Below are positions 31,401 through 40,711 of a stretch of 64,000 nucleotides of DNA, in pieces. Numbering within the stretch: position 1 is the stretch's first letter; every line of letters begins with the position of its first letter. Made by a program: the position numbers and the translations under genes. The DNA lies in assembly GCA_963723595.1 (NCBI GenBank), contig CAVRRQ010000002.1, forward strand, positions 930,001 through 994,000, written 5' to 3'. The DNA comes from RYN-230 sp963723595 (GTDB lineage Bacteria > Actinomycetota > Actinomycetes > Streptosporangiales > Streptosporangiaceae). The notes beneath the pieces are model-generated. The model made no database searches. It was not told the DNA's origin and saw nothing but the letters and a program-made list of their open reading frames with translations.

Positions 31401-31566
31401 GCCACGGGGCTTGCCGGCCACGGGGCTTGCCGGCCACGGGGCTCCGGCCACGGGGCTAGCCGGCCACGGGGCTAGCGGCCACGGGGCTAGCCGGCCACGG
31501 GGCTAGCCGGCCACGGGGCTGCGGGCCACGGGGCTAGGGCCACGGGGCTAGCCGGCCACGGGCACC
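31401..31566. repeat. 16-bp tandem array downstream of spoIIM-like gene
   Basis: About ten copies of CCACGGGGCT in units of 13-16 bases (full unit GCCGGCCACGGGGCTA) fill the gap between convergent DUF58 and SpoIIM-like genes. On the minus strand each full unit reads CCCGTGGCCGGCTAG, identical to the last codons and TAG stop of the SpoIIM-like gene at 31548-31562. There is no hairpin terminator apart from this array. Confidence 0.9.
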
Positions 31567-32543
31567 ACATCGGGCGCGAACTCCATGTCGGGGCTGGCCC
31601 CGGCGGCGGCCGCACGCCGCCCGAGCACGATGACGTAGCCCAGGAACGCCACCTCGGCCACCGCGCCGATGCCGATCCGGGCCCAGGCCGGCAACGACGA
31701 CGGCGTCACGAACGCCTCGATGAGCCCGGAGACCAGGAGCACCACGATGAGCCCCAGCGCGATCGTGAGCGAGGACCGGCCCTCCTCGGCCAGTGCCCGC
31801 CCGCGCGGCCGGGGTCCCGGGTCGATGATGCTCCAGCCGAGCCGCAGCCCGGCCGCGGCGGCCAGGAACACCGCGCTCAGCTCGAGCATCCCGTGCGGCA
31901 GGATCAGGATGAAGAACTCCCCGCCCCGGCCGTGGGCGACCATCAGGCCGCCCTCCACCCCGGCGTTGGCGGCGTTCCCGAACAGCACCAGCAGGGTGGG
32001 CAGCCCGAGCAGCACGCCGAAGATCAGCGCCTCGGCGGCGACCCACACGTTGTTGGTCCACACCTTCGCGGCGAACGAACTCGCCGCGTACTGCGAGTAG
32101 TAGCCCCGGAACTGGTGGTTCACCAGCTGGCGGACCTGGGCACCGGGCAGCAGCGAGGCCTGCACCCCCGGCGAGCGGGCCACCCACCAGCCCAGCAGGA
32201 CCGCCACCAGGATGGAGCCGCCCGCGCTCCCGGCCCACCACCAGCGGGCCCGGTAGGCCATGGCCGGGAACGACACGAGGGCGAACCGGCTCACCGCCGA
32301 CCAGGCGGGCACGTGCGAGCCGGTCACCGTGGTCCGGGCCTGGGCCACCCGGCTGGACAGCCGGGCGGCGAGCGCCGGGTCCTGCCCGGCGGAGCGGAGC
32401 ACGGACAGGTGGGTGGTGGTCCGCTGGTACAGCGCGACCAGCTCGTCGACCTCGTCGCCGGTCAGCCGCCGGCGGCGGCGGACGAGTTCGTCTAGCCTGG
32501 CCCAATCGGCCTGGTGTGTGGCTACAAAGGCGTCAACGTCCAC
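31548..32543 (-). CDS. SpoIIM/DUF95-family membrane protein
   Basis: A 331-residue protein. A cytosolic N-terminus (DVDAFVATHQADWARLDELV) is followed by about five membrane helices with the conserved HGMLELSAVFLAAAAGLRLG. It belongs to the stage II sporulation M-like family, which in non-sporulating actinobacteria always accompanies RDD, MoxR and DUF58 genes (Rv3694c in M. tuberculosis). The GTG start is only 35 bases from the divergent RDD gene. Confidence 0.85.
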   Translation of the reverse strand: MDVDAFVATHQADWARLDELVRRRRRLTGDEVDELVALYQRTTTHLSVLRSAGQDPALAARLSSRVAQARTTVTGSHVPAWSAVSRFALVSFPAMAYRARWWWAGSAGGSILVAVLLGWWVARSPGVQASLLPGAQVRQLVNHQFRGYYSQYAASSFAAKVWTNNVWVAAEALIFGVLLGLPTLLVLFGNAANAGVEGGLMVAHGRGGEFFILILPHGMLELSAVFLAAAAGLRLGWSIIDPGPRPRGRALAEEGRSSLTIALGLIVVLLVSGLIEAFVTPSSLPAWARIGIGAVAEVAFLGYVIVLGRRAAAAGASPDMEFAPDVVPVAG

Positions 32544-32578
32544 TCCAGGCAGCCTACTAACAGACTGGGGAACCGCGC

Positions 32579-33594
32579 GTGGCTGAGGTGATCACCGGCG
32601 AGGCCGTCGTCATCGACGTGCCCTTCGCCCGTTTCCCGAGCCGCACCCTGGCCCTGATGATCGATATCACGATCCAGCTCATACTGCTGTTCGGGCTGGG
32701 CGGGGTGGCCCTGGCCGCCGGGGCAGGCGGCGGCCTGGACGCGGCGGCGGTCGCGGCGATCTCCCTGACCGTGTCGGTGCTGATCATCGTGGGCTACCCG
32801 ACCCTCTTCGAGACCCTGAGCCGGGGCCGGTCGCTGGGCAAGCTGGCCCTCGGGCTGCGCGTGGTGAGCGACGACGGCGGCCCGGAGCGGTTCCGCCAGG
32901 CGCTGATGCGGGCCCTGGCCGCGGTGCTGGAGATCTGGCTGACGCTGGGCTTCCTCGCGCTGGTCACTTCGCTGCTGTCGTCGGGCGGCAAGCGCCTGGG
33001 CGACATCTTCGCCGGCACGTTCGTCATCACCGAGCGGCTGCCGGGCCGGCGCGGTACGACGGCCCCGATGTCGGCGCTGCCCCCGGCCCTGGCCGCGTGG
33101 GCGGCCACGGCCGAGCTGTCCGGGCTGACCGACGCCACCGCGGAGACGGCCCGCCAGTACCTGAGCCGGTACTACGACTTCACCCCCGCGGCCCGGGAGG
33201 AGTTCGGCCGCGCGGATCGCGGCCGCGGTGACGGCCCAGGTGACCCCGCCCCCGCCGGCCGGCACGAGCCCGCCCGACTACCTGTCCGCGGTGCTCGCCG
33301 AGCGCCGCGGAGCGTGCGCACGCCCGGATGACCGCCCAGGCCAGCCCGGGCGCCCCCGCCGCACCCGCCGGGGACTCTCGCGTCCCACCGGCCCCAGATA
33401 TCCCTCCAGTCCCACGGCCAGCCGGTGACCCTCCCGTCCTGCCAGCCCCAAGCGACCCACCGTCCGCAGCCGTCCCGCCAGTCCCTGACCGGTGCCCCGC
33501 CGCCCCGCCGCGGCGGCTTCCTCCCCCCTCGCTGACGCTGAGACCAGTCCCTACCCCGGAACATTTCCCGCGCGACGTGCGCCGTGGCGGGTGA
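32579..33594 (+). CDS. RDD-family membrane protein with Pro-rich tail
   Basis: Starts at a GTG (AEVITGEAVVIDVPFA). The RDD domain spans residues 15-150 with three helices, the initial FPSRTLALMID and GRSLGKLALGLRVV. A conserved cytosolic region follows (ETARQYLSRYYDFTPAAREE). Two extra bases must be removed, at about 33211 (CGCGGATCGCG for CGCGATCGCG) and about 33312 (CGCGGAGC for CGCGAGC), to continue through SPPDYLSAVLAERRERAHAR into an 85-residue Pro-rich tail ending at 33594. The repaired length is 337 residues. It is divergent from the SpoIIM-like gene and belongs to the same module. Confidence 0.8.
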
Positions 33595-33682
33595 TTTGTC
33601 CCGATTAACGCGAACGCTGCGCGTGAAATGTCGGGCCCGCCGGTCGCGGGGTGGTACTGGTGGGCCAGAGGGGTGAGGGGCG

Positions 33683-34961
33683 CTAGGGCTGCTGCCAGGA
33701 GTCGAGGTACTCCTGCTGGGCAGGGGTCAGCTCGTCGATGGCGGCGCCGGTCGCGCCGAGCGCGAGCCGGGCGATCTCGTCGTCGATCGCGTCCGGGACG
33801 CGGTGCACGCCCGGCAGCAGCGAACCATGCTCGCGGGCCAGCCAGGCCAGCACCAGCGCCTGCCCGGCGAAGGACACGTCCATGACCATGGCCGGATTGC
33901 CCTCCGCGGCGACCAGGTTGACGATCCGGCCCTCGGCCAGCAGCAGCAGCCGCCGGCCGCCGGTGAGCAGGTACTCGTCGGTGTGCGGCCGCACGCCGCG
34001 CTCCACGCTGACGGCCAGCGCCGCCAGCGCCCGGACGTCGATCTCGACGTCGAAATGGCCGGCGTTGGCCAGGATCGCACCGTCCCGCATCGCGGCCAGG
34101 TGCGGCGGCGGTGATCACGTCGCGGGAACCGGTCGCGGTGATGAACACCTCGCCGAGCGGCGCGGCGTCCGCCATCGGCAGTACCCGGTAGCCCTGCATC
34201 ATCGCGTCGAGCGCCCGGACCGGGTCGACCTCGGTCACGATGACCTGCGCGCCGAGCCCGCGGGCCCGCTGCGCGATGCCCCGGCCGCACCAGCCGTACC
34301 CGGCCACCACCACGGTCCGGCCCGCCAGCATGATGTTGGTGGCCCGGAGGATCCCGTCGATGGTGGACTGCCCGGTGCCGTACATGCTGTCCAGCATGAG
34401 CCGGGTGCCGGTGGCGTCCGCCGCGACCGCGGGGAAGGCGAGGGTCCCGTCGCTGGCCATCCGGCGCAGCCGGATCACCCCCGCCGTGGTCGACTCACAC
34501 CCGCCCATGACCTTGCCGAGCAGGTCGGGCCGCTCGGCGTGCAGCGCCTCCATCAGGTCGCCGCCGTCGTCCACGACCAGGTCCGGACCGGCGTCCAGGG
34601 CGCGGTGGATGTGCTCCTCGTAGGCCACCCGGTCGGCCCCGGCGCGGGCGAACACCACGGCCGCGCCGCAGGCGTCCAGCGCCGCCGCGATGTCGTCCTG
34701 GGTAGACAGCGGGTTCGAGGCGGCCAGGTAGACCTCGGCACCACCCGCACGCAGCGTCTGCACCAGCACCGCCGTTTCCGCGGTCACGTGCAGGCACGCC
34801 GCGATCGTCCGGCCGGCCAGCGGTTTTTCCGCAACGAAGACCTCGCCGATGCCGGTCAGCACCGGCATGGACCGCTGAGCCCAGCCGATCCTGGCCAGGC
34901 CCGCGCTAGCCAGCCCGGCGTCCGCGATATCGGACGGGACGCCGGGCGGCCGCTCGCTCAT
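33683..34961 (-). CDS. Divergent adenosylhomocysteinase paralogue (short type)
   Basis: SAH-hydrolase fold of the short archaeal/Thermotoga type (MYGTGQSTIDGILRATN, then VVVAGYGWCGRGIA for NAD binding, NAGHFDVEID). Retained are LHVTAETA and DDGGD. Catalytic neighbourhoods are altered: the EETTTG segment reads ESTTAG, and the K...DN ahead of the Tyr-Gly reads R...DS. Activity as a normal SAH hydrolase is therefore doubtful; another nucleoside-thioether substrate or a regulatory role is possible. It lies 16 bases behind ahcY on the same strand. One extra base near 34106 (GCCGCCGCACCTG) splits the frame; repaired length is 425 residues. Confidence 0.75.
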
Positions 34962-34977
34962 CGGGTCGGTGATCTGG

Positions 34978-36424
34978 TCAGTAGCGGTAGTGGTCGGACT
35001 TGTACGGGCCCTCCACCGGCACGCCGATGTAGCCGGCCTGCTCCTTGGTCAGCTCGGTGAGCCGGACGCCCAGCGCGTCCAGGTGCAGGCGGGCGACCTT
35101 CTCGTCCAGGTGCTTGGGCAGCGTGTGCACGCCGACCGGGTACTCGTCCGCCTTGGTGAACAGCTCGATCTGGGCGATGACCTGGTTGGTGAAGGAGTTG
35201 GACATCACGAAGCTGGGGTGCCCGGTCGCGTTGCCCAGGTTCAGCAGCGGGCCCTCGGACAGGATGATGATCGCGTGGCCGTCGCTGAACTGCCACTCGT
35301 CCACCTGCGGCTTGATGATCATCCTGCGGACGCCGGGGATCCGGGCCAGCCCGGCCATGTCGATCTCGTTGTCGAAGTGGCCGATGTTCCCCACGATCGC
35401 CTGGTGCTTCATCATCCGCATCTGGTCGGCGGTGATGACGTCGCGGTTGCCGGTCGCGGTGACGAAGATGTCCGCGGTGGTGACCACGTCGTCCAGCCGG
35501 GCGACCTGGAAGCCGTCCATGGCCGCCTGCAGGGCGCAGATCGGGTCCACCTCGGTGACGATGACGCGAGCGCCCTGGCCGCGCAGCGACTGCGCGCAGC
35601 CCTTGCCCACGTCGCCGTAGCCGCAGACCACGGTGACCTTGCCGCCGATGAGCACGTCCGTGGCGCGCTTGATGCCGTCGATCAGCGAGTGGCGGCAGCC
35701 GTAGATGTTGTCGAACTTGGACTTGGTCACCGAGTCGTTCACGTTGATGGCCGGGAACGCGAGGGTGCCGGAGCGGGCCATCTCGTACAGCCGGTGCACG
35801 CCGGTGGTGGTCTCCTCGGTCACCCCGCGGATGCCCTCGGCCATCACCGTCCAGCGGTCGTCGCTGGTCTCCAGGGACCGGCGGAGCAGGTCGAGCACGA
35901 CCTTCCATTCCTCGGGGTCGTCCTCGGCCGCTGACGGGACTGCCCCGGCGCCCTCGTACTCCGCGCCCTTGTGCACCAGCATCGTGGCGTCGCCGCCGTC
36001 ATCGAGGATCATGTTCGGGCCGTCCTCGCCGGCCCAGGACAGCGCCTGGTCCGTGCACCACCAGTACTCCTCGAGACGTCTCGCCCTTCCAGGCGAACAC
36101 CGGGATGCCCTTGGGGTCGTCCGGGGTTCCGTCCGGGCCGACCGCCACCGCGGCCGCGGCGTGGTCCTGCGTGGAGAAGATGTTGCAGCTGGCCCACCGG
36201 ACCTGCGCGCCGAGTGCGGCGAGGGTCTCGATCAGGACGGCGGTCTGGATGGTCATGTGCAGCGATCCGGTGATCCGCGCGCCGCGCAGCGGCTGCGCGG
36301 CGGCGTACTCCTCCCGGACCGCCATCAGCCCCGGCATTTCGTGCTCGGCGAGCCTGATCTCCTTGCGCCCGAAGTCGGCAAGAGACAGATCGGCCACCTT
36401 GAACGGGACGGATTCGGCAGGCAT
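34978..36424 (-). CDS. ahcY: Adenosylhomocysteinase
   Basis: NAD-dependent hydrolysis of S-adenosylhomocysteine to adenosine and homocysteine, clearing the inhibitor of methyltransferases. The ATG at 36424 has GAGGAG 4 bases upstream. Motifs are complete: GSLHMTIQTAVL, DDGGDATM, EETTTGVHRL, NDSVTKSKFDNIYGC, VVCGYGDVGKG, GNIGHFDNEID and the C-terminal KSDHYRY. The insertion of about 40 residues after the DDGGD segment is typical of actinobacteria. A frame break at about 36076 (GAGACGTCTCGAGG, where GAG ACG CTC GAG fits the family) means one extra T. Repaired length is 481 residues. The gene is essential in many actinobacteria, so a sequencing error is the likely cause. Confidence 0.93.
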
Positions 36425-36512
36425 GACGCTCCTCAGCAGAGATCACGGTTGGTTCGGCTCTTCCCGACCGTACGGCACGGGATGGCCCGGATGCAGCCCT
36501 CAGGCGGCTTTC

Positions 36513-36540
36513 TTGACAAAAGAATGTTAGATTCAGTCTA
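36513..36540 (+). promoter_or_regulatory. Promoter/operator overlapping the merR start
   Basis: TTGACA (36513-36518) and TAGATT (36528-36533) precede the ATG at 36540. The dyad TAGATTCAGTCTA (36528-36540) touches the start codon. TAGATT fits the TAnnnT -10 pattern and would place the transcript start at the A of the ATG, i.e. a leaderless message; TTGACA is too close (9 bases) to be its -35 box. Autoregulation is likely. Confidence 0.45.
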
Positions 36541-37106
36541 TGCGGATCACGGAGGCCGCCCAGCGGCTCGGCACGTCCCCCCGGATGCTCCGCTACCGGG
36601 AGACGCTCGGCCTGCTGCCGCCGGTGGGGCGCAGCCCGGGCCACCGCCAGTTCCGCGACCAGGACGTGGCCGCCGTGGCGCTGGCCCTGGAGCTGGAGCG
36701 GCGGCTGGACATCAGCCCGGCCGCGCTGTCCTTCGGACTGCGGGTGCTGGCTGAGCCCGCGGTCCGGGCCCAGGTCGCCGAGCTGGGCCGCCGGATCGGG
36801 CGGGTCGCGCCGCCGCCGGGCAGCGCGCTGGAGTTCGAGAAGGAGCGGGCGCTGCGGCTGCTCAGCATGGGCCAGGCGGCCGGGCACCCCGGCGGTTACC
36901 GCCTCCCCGCGCTGATCAGGACGAGCCGCCCGGGCGCCGCGGCCGGCGTACCGCGCGGATGGCCGGGTCGGTGGCGTCCGCCCGGCCCGGCCGGTAGATA
37001 TCCGGCTCCAGGTAGATCATCTCCGCGATCGGCACCGCACTGCGGACCCGCCGCTCGGCCGCGTCGATCCCGGCGGCCACCAGCGCCGCGCTGTCCGCCC
37101 CGCTGA
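36540..37106 (+). CDS. MerR-family transcriptional regulator
   Basis: The N-terminal winged helix (MRITEAAQRLGTSPRMLRYR, then GHRQFRDQDVAAVALA) is clear. A helical effector-side region runs to about residue 110 (EFEKERALRLLSMG). There is no cysteine cluster for metals, so the inducer is unknown. The last 60 codons overlap the convergent CDF gene by 190 bases and look non-coding. A one-base shift could end it near 36914. There is no ribosome site; see the leaderless promoter. It is divergent from ahcY. Confidence 0.65.
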   Translation: MRITEAAQRLGTSPRMLRYRETLGLLPPVGRSPGHRQFRDQDVAAVALALELERRLDISPAALSFGLRVLAEPAVRAQVAELGRRIGRVAPPPGSALEFEKERALRLLSMGQAAGHPGGYRLPALIRTSRPGAAAGVPRGWPGRWRPPGPAGRYPAPGRSSPRSAPHCGPAARPRRSRRPPAPRCPPR

Positions 37107-37917
37107 TCGCGATCTTGGCCGCGACGAGCAGGCTCTCCGGGCCCATGTGCAGGGTCCGCAGGTGGATGACCCGCTGCACCTCCGGGCCGGATTCCAGCGC
37201 CGTGACGATGGCCCGCTCCAGTTCCGGGCTGGCCGACTCCCCGATCAGCAGGCTCTTCATCTCGACCGCCAGTACCGCGGCCACGCAGCCGAGCAGCACG
37301 CCGATAGCCAGCGAGCCCGCGCCGTCCCAGACCGGGTTGCCGGTGATGACCGACAGCGCGACCCCCGCGGTGGCGAAGACCAGCCCGGTCAGCGCGGCCA
37401 CGTCCTCCAGCAGGATGGCGGGCAGTTCGGGGGCCTTGGCCCGGCGGATGAACGCGGTCCAGCCGTTACGGCCGCGGACCAGGTTCGTCTCGTGCACCGC
37501 GGTGCGCAGCGAGAAGCTTTCCAGGGCCATCGCGATGGCCAGGACCACGAACGCCACCAGCGGCGAACGGATGTGCTCCGGGCTGATGATCTTGTGAATG
37601 CCCTCGTACAGGGAGAAGACCGCGCCCACCGTGAACAGCACCACGGCTACCACGAACGCGTAGAAGTACCGTTCCCGGCCGAACCCGAAGGGGTGCTCCT
37701 CCGTCTGCTCCCGCCGGGCCCGGCTGCGGCCGAGGAGCAGCAGGGCCTGGTTCCCGCTGTCCGCCAGGGAGTGGACCGACTCGGCGAGCATGGACGCCGA
37801 CCCGGTGAACGCGAACGCCACGAGCTTGGTGGCCGCGATGCCCAGGTTCGCGCCCAGTGCGGCCAGGACCGCGCGCAGTCCCTCGGAGTGGGGCTCGTCC
37901 GCGTGCGCCTCAGACAT
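36916..37917 (-). CDS. Cation diffusion facilitator family transporter
   Basis: A 333-residue protein with six predicted helices. The TM2 site reads ESVHSLADSGNQ (HxxxD type), but TM5 reads ILLEDVAALTG, with ED in place of HxxxD, as in the ZnT9-like branch of the CDF family. The cytosolic C-terminal domain contains VIHLRTLHMGPES. It presumably exports a divalent metal (Zn, Mn or similar). It is the last gene of a run starting at manB/Trm112/SIS, or independent (46-base gap). Confidence 0.8.
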   Translation of the reverse strand: MSEAHADEPHSEGLRAVLAALGANLGIAATKLVAFAFTGSASMLAESVHSLADSGNQALLLLGRSRARREQTEEHPFGFGRERYFYAFVVAVVLFTVGAVFSLYEGIHKIISPEHIRSPLVAFVVLAIAMALESFSLRTAVHETNLVRGRNGWTAFIRRAKAPELPAILLEDVAALTGLVFATAGVALSVITGNPVWDGAGSLAIGVLLGCVAAVLAVEMKSLLIGESASPELERAIVTALESGPEVQRVIHLRTLHMGPESLLVAAKIAISGADSAALVAAGIDAAERRVRSAVPIAEMIYLEPDIYRPGRADATDPAIRAVRRPRRPGGSS

Positions 37918-37963
37918 GCTGGGGGTCAGGCAACTGCGCGTCAGGCAACTGTACGGGCAACAA

Positions 37964-39094
37964 CTAGACGATCCGTTCCTTCAGCTCACCGATGACGGCG
38001 ACCGGTCCCGGGTCGACCCCGATCGCGATGCCCAGGTACACGGCGGCGTAGTCGATCAGCTGAAGCAGGCCGGCCAGCCGCTGCAGCGCCGTCTCGCCGT
38101 CCGCGGCCAGCTCACTCACGCCGATCCCGTGCTGCTCGGCCAGCTCGGCGGACACCTGGCGCCTGCGGGCCACCTGGGGATGCTCCTGGCTGTCGCGCAG
38201 CAGGACCAGCCGCAGCGGTACCGAGGGGCGAGGGTCCTCGTCGTCCAGCACCACCGGGCCGGGGCCTGGCCACGGCGCGAAGGGGCCGTCGAACACCACC
38301 ACCTGGTTGTGATTGGCTTCCGGCAGCACTCCCGGGATCGCCGGGTACTTGGCGTTCTCGTTCAGCTGGCAGGCGAACCGGGTGGCCGCCACCGCGGTCA
38401 GCGGCGAGGTGCCCCAGATCATCGGCAGTGTGCCGTCCAGTTCCAGGGCCAGCGTCTTGGCCGGGTTCACGAACGATTCGCTGTCCGGGCGGCACAGGTG
38501 GGAGACCCGCTCCAGGTCGGCGGCCGCCGTCTCGAGCGCGTCCGCCGGGATGTCCGCCACGCCGAGCCGGTCCGCGATCACCATCAGCGGCACGGCCAGG
38601 CCCCACAGCGTGAAGCGCGGCATGCCCGCGGGCTGGACCGGGACGAACGGGGCCCGGGCCTGCTCGGCCAGCAGGGCCAGCGGCGACCCGGCCCCGCCCA
38701 CTCCCAGCAGCGGGCAGCCCCGGCGCACCGCCTCCTCCGCGGCCGACAGGGTCTCCTCGGTCGTGCCCGAGCAGGAGACCGCGATGACCAGGTCCGCCGC
38801 GCCGACCCAGCCCGGCAGCCGGTAGTCCTGCTGCGCGATGACCGGGGAGGCGGAGCCGGGACCGCAGACCGCGGACAGTACCTCTCCAGCCACCCCGGAG
38901 CCGCCCATGCCGGTGACCACGATCGACCGCGGGCGGCCCGCCGAGATCACCGCACCCAGGTCGGTCTCGGCCGTGACCCGTGCCGAGGTGCGTACCTGCG
39001 CCGCCGCCGACGCCACCTGGCGGAGAACGCCACCCGGATCGGCGGCCTCCAGCAGGCTGAGGTCGTCCAGGCGTTCCTGGGGCGACAGGGTCAC
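37964..39094 (-). CDS. SIS-domain sugar-phosphate isomerase (Rv3256c-like)
   Basis: A 376-residue protein with two SIS modules: GMGGSGVAGEVLSAV and SCSGTTEETLS in the first, and ENAKYPAIPGVLPEANHNQV of the bifunctional phosphoglucose/phosphomannose isomerase C-terminus in the second. It lies beside the phosphomannomutase gene as in M. tuberculosis, so a role in supplying mannose-6-P is inferred. The GTG start overlaps the stop of the Trm112-like gene as GTGA. Confidence 0.82.
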   Translation of the reverse strand: MTLSPQERLDDLSLLEAADPGGVLRQVASAAAQVRTSARVTAETDLGAVISAGRPRSIVVTGMGGSGVAGEVLSAVCGPGSASPVIAQQDYRLPGWVGAADLVIAVSCSGTTEETLSAAEEAVRRGCPLLGVGGAGSPLALLAEQARAPFVPVQPAGMPRFTLWGLAVPLMVIADRLGVADIPADALETAAADLERVSHLCRPDSESFVNPAKTLALELDGTLPMIWGTSPLTAVAATRFACQLNENAKYPAIPGVLPEANHNQVVVFDGPFAPWPGPGPVVLDDEDPRPSVPLRLVLLRDSQEHPQVARRRQVSAELAEQHGIGVSELAADGETALQRLAGLLQLIDYAAVYLGIAIGVDPGPVAVIGELKERIV

Positions 39095-39276
39095 GGTTGC
39101 GTTCCTGGCTGGCGCGCCTCGTCCACCAGGAGGACCGGGATGTCGTCGCGCACCGGGTAGGCCAGGCCGCAGTCCGCACCGGTGCACACGAGCTCGCTGG
39201 CCGCCTCATCCACCCGCAGCGGGGCGTGGCACTTCGGGCAGGCGAGGATGTCGAGCAGCCAGTCGTCGATCTTCAC
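39091..39276 (-). CDS. Trm112-like zinc protein (UPF0434 type)
   Basis: A 61-residue protein with two cysteine pairs, LACPKCHAPL and CTGADCG, and the ending YPVRDDIPVLL that defines the Trm112/YcaR family. GTG start with GGAG nearby. It is coupled to the SIS gene by GTGA overlap. A methyltransferase-activating or small chaperone role is known for relatives; the partner here is unknown. Confidence 0.8.
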   Translation of the reverse strand: MKIDDWLLDILACPKCHAPLRVDEAASELVCTGADCGLAYPVRDDIPVLLVDEARQPGTQP

Positions 39277-39364
39277 AAGTTCTCCATAAGGCGTGAGTTC
39301 GCGGACACGCGGGCCCGGCGGCGGGATCCGGCCGCGGCGGGGTGAGCGGGTCCGCTAACCCAGG

Positions 39365-40711
39365 CTAACCGCGCACGATGCCGAGTACCTCGTCGCGCAG
39401 CCTGAGCATAGTGTCCTCGTCGGCCGCCTCCAGGTTCAGCCGGAGCAACGGCTCGGTGTTGGACGGGCGCAGGTTGAACCACCAGCCGTCGCCGGTGATG
39501 GTCAGCCCGTCGAGCCCGTCGGCGGTGATGCCCGGCCGGCTGGCGAACTCCGCGCGGACCCGCTCGGTCGCCGCGGCCTGGTCCTCCACCTCGCTGTTGA
39601 TCTCGCCGGTGGCCACGTACCGGCCGTAGCCAGCCAGGATCCCGGACAAGGGTGCCTCCTGCTCACCGAGCGCGGCCAGCACGTGCAGCGCCGCGAGCAT
39701 CCCCGAGTCGGCGTACCAGAAGTCACGGAAGTAGAAGTGGCCCGAGTGCTCGCCGCCGAACACCGCGCCGGTCTCGGCCATCCGTGCCTTGATGAACGAG
39801 TGGCCGACCCGGGTGCGCACCGGGGTGCCGCCGTGCTCGGTGATGATCTCGGGCACCGCGCGGGAGGTGATCAGGTTGTAGATGACGGCGGCGCCCGGCT
39901 CACGGGCCAGCTCCCGGACGGCGATGAGCGCGGTGAGGACCGAGGGTGAGACGATGTGGCCGCGCTCATCCACGACGAAGCAGCGGTCCGCGTCGCCGTC
40001 GAAGGCCAGGCCGATGTCGGCCTCGGCATCGATCACGCCGCGCTGCAGGTCGCGCAGGTTGGCCGGCTCGATCGGGTTGGCCTCGTGGTTCGGGAACGTC
40101 CCGTCGAGCTCGAAGTAGAGCGGCACGACAGTGAGGGGCAGCCCCTCGAAGACCTTCGGCACGGTGTGCCCGGCCATCCCGTTCCCCGCGTCCACGACCA
40201 CCTTCAGCGGGCGGATGGCGGACAGGTCCACGAGCTTCTTGAGGTGGGCCGCGTACCCGGACAGCAGGTCCCGCTGGACGATGACGCCGGGGGTGCCGTG
40301 GTAAGGCGGGAGGCCCTGGGCCGCGGCGTCCCGCAGCTCAGTCAGCCCGGTGTCCGCGCCGACCGGCCGGGCCCCTTCGCGGCACAGCTTGATCCCGTTG
40401 TACTTGGCCGGGTTGTGGCTGGCCGTGATCATCGCGCCGGGCATGCCCAGGCTGCCGCTGGCGTAGTACAGCACGTCGGTCGAGCCGAGGCCGCCCTCGA
40501 TCACGTCGGCTCCCTGGGCGGTCGCGCCCCGGGCGAACGCCTCGGCCAGCGGCCGGGAGGAGGTGCGCATGTCATGCACGGTGACGATGCTGGGGGCGCC
40601 GGTGAGCCGGACGAACGCCGCCCCCACCGACTCGGCGACCTGCTCATCGAGCTCGTCGGGGACGATCCCGCGGATGTCATACGCCTTGAAGATCTTCTCG
40701 TAGGAGCCCAC
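39365..40711 (-). CDS. manB: Phosphomannomutase/phosphoglucomutase
   Basis: A 448-residue enzyme interconverting mannose-6-P and mannose-1-P (or the glucose pair). The phosphoserine loop is ITASHNPAKYNGIK, the metal loop FDGDADR, the sugar loop GGEHSGHFYFRD and the phosphate loop RPSNTEP. GTG start. It provides mannose-1-P to the guanylyltransferase at 58.3-59.5 kb. The upstream 362 bp contains short repeats. Confidence 0.9.
   Translation of the reverse strand: MGSYEKIFKAYDIRGIVPDELDEQVAESVGAAFVRLTGAPSIVTVHDMRTSSRPLAEAFARGATAQGADVIEGGLGSTDVLYYASGSLGMPGAMITASHNPAKYNGIKLCREGARPVGADTGLTELRDAAAQGLPPYHGTPGVIVQRDLLSGYAAHLKKLVDLSAIRPLKVVVDAGNGMAGHTVPKVFEGLPLTVVPLYFELDGTFPNHEANPIEPANLRDLQRGVIDAEADIGLAFDGDADRCFVVDERGHIVSPSVLTALIAVRELAREPGAAVIYNLITSRAVPEIITEHGGTPVRTRVGHSFIKARMAETGAVFGGEHSGHFYFRDFWYADSGMLAALHVLAALGEQEAPLSGILAGYGRYVATGEINSEVEDQAAATERVRAEFASRPGITADGLDGLTITGDGWWFNLRPSNTEPLLRLNLEAADEDTMLRLRDEVLGIVRG

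Noticed and set aside
33180..33682. Minus-strand continuation of the short AhcY frame past 33683
   Set aside because: It arises only from the wrong frame after the shift at about 34106; it is Gly/Arg-rich and antisense to the RDD tail.
36425..36475. SAH riboswitch upstream of ahcY
   Set aside because: The GAGGAGCG string is the ribosome site 4 bases from the ATG; the rest of the riboswitch consensus is absent in the short leader.
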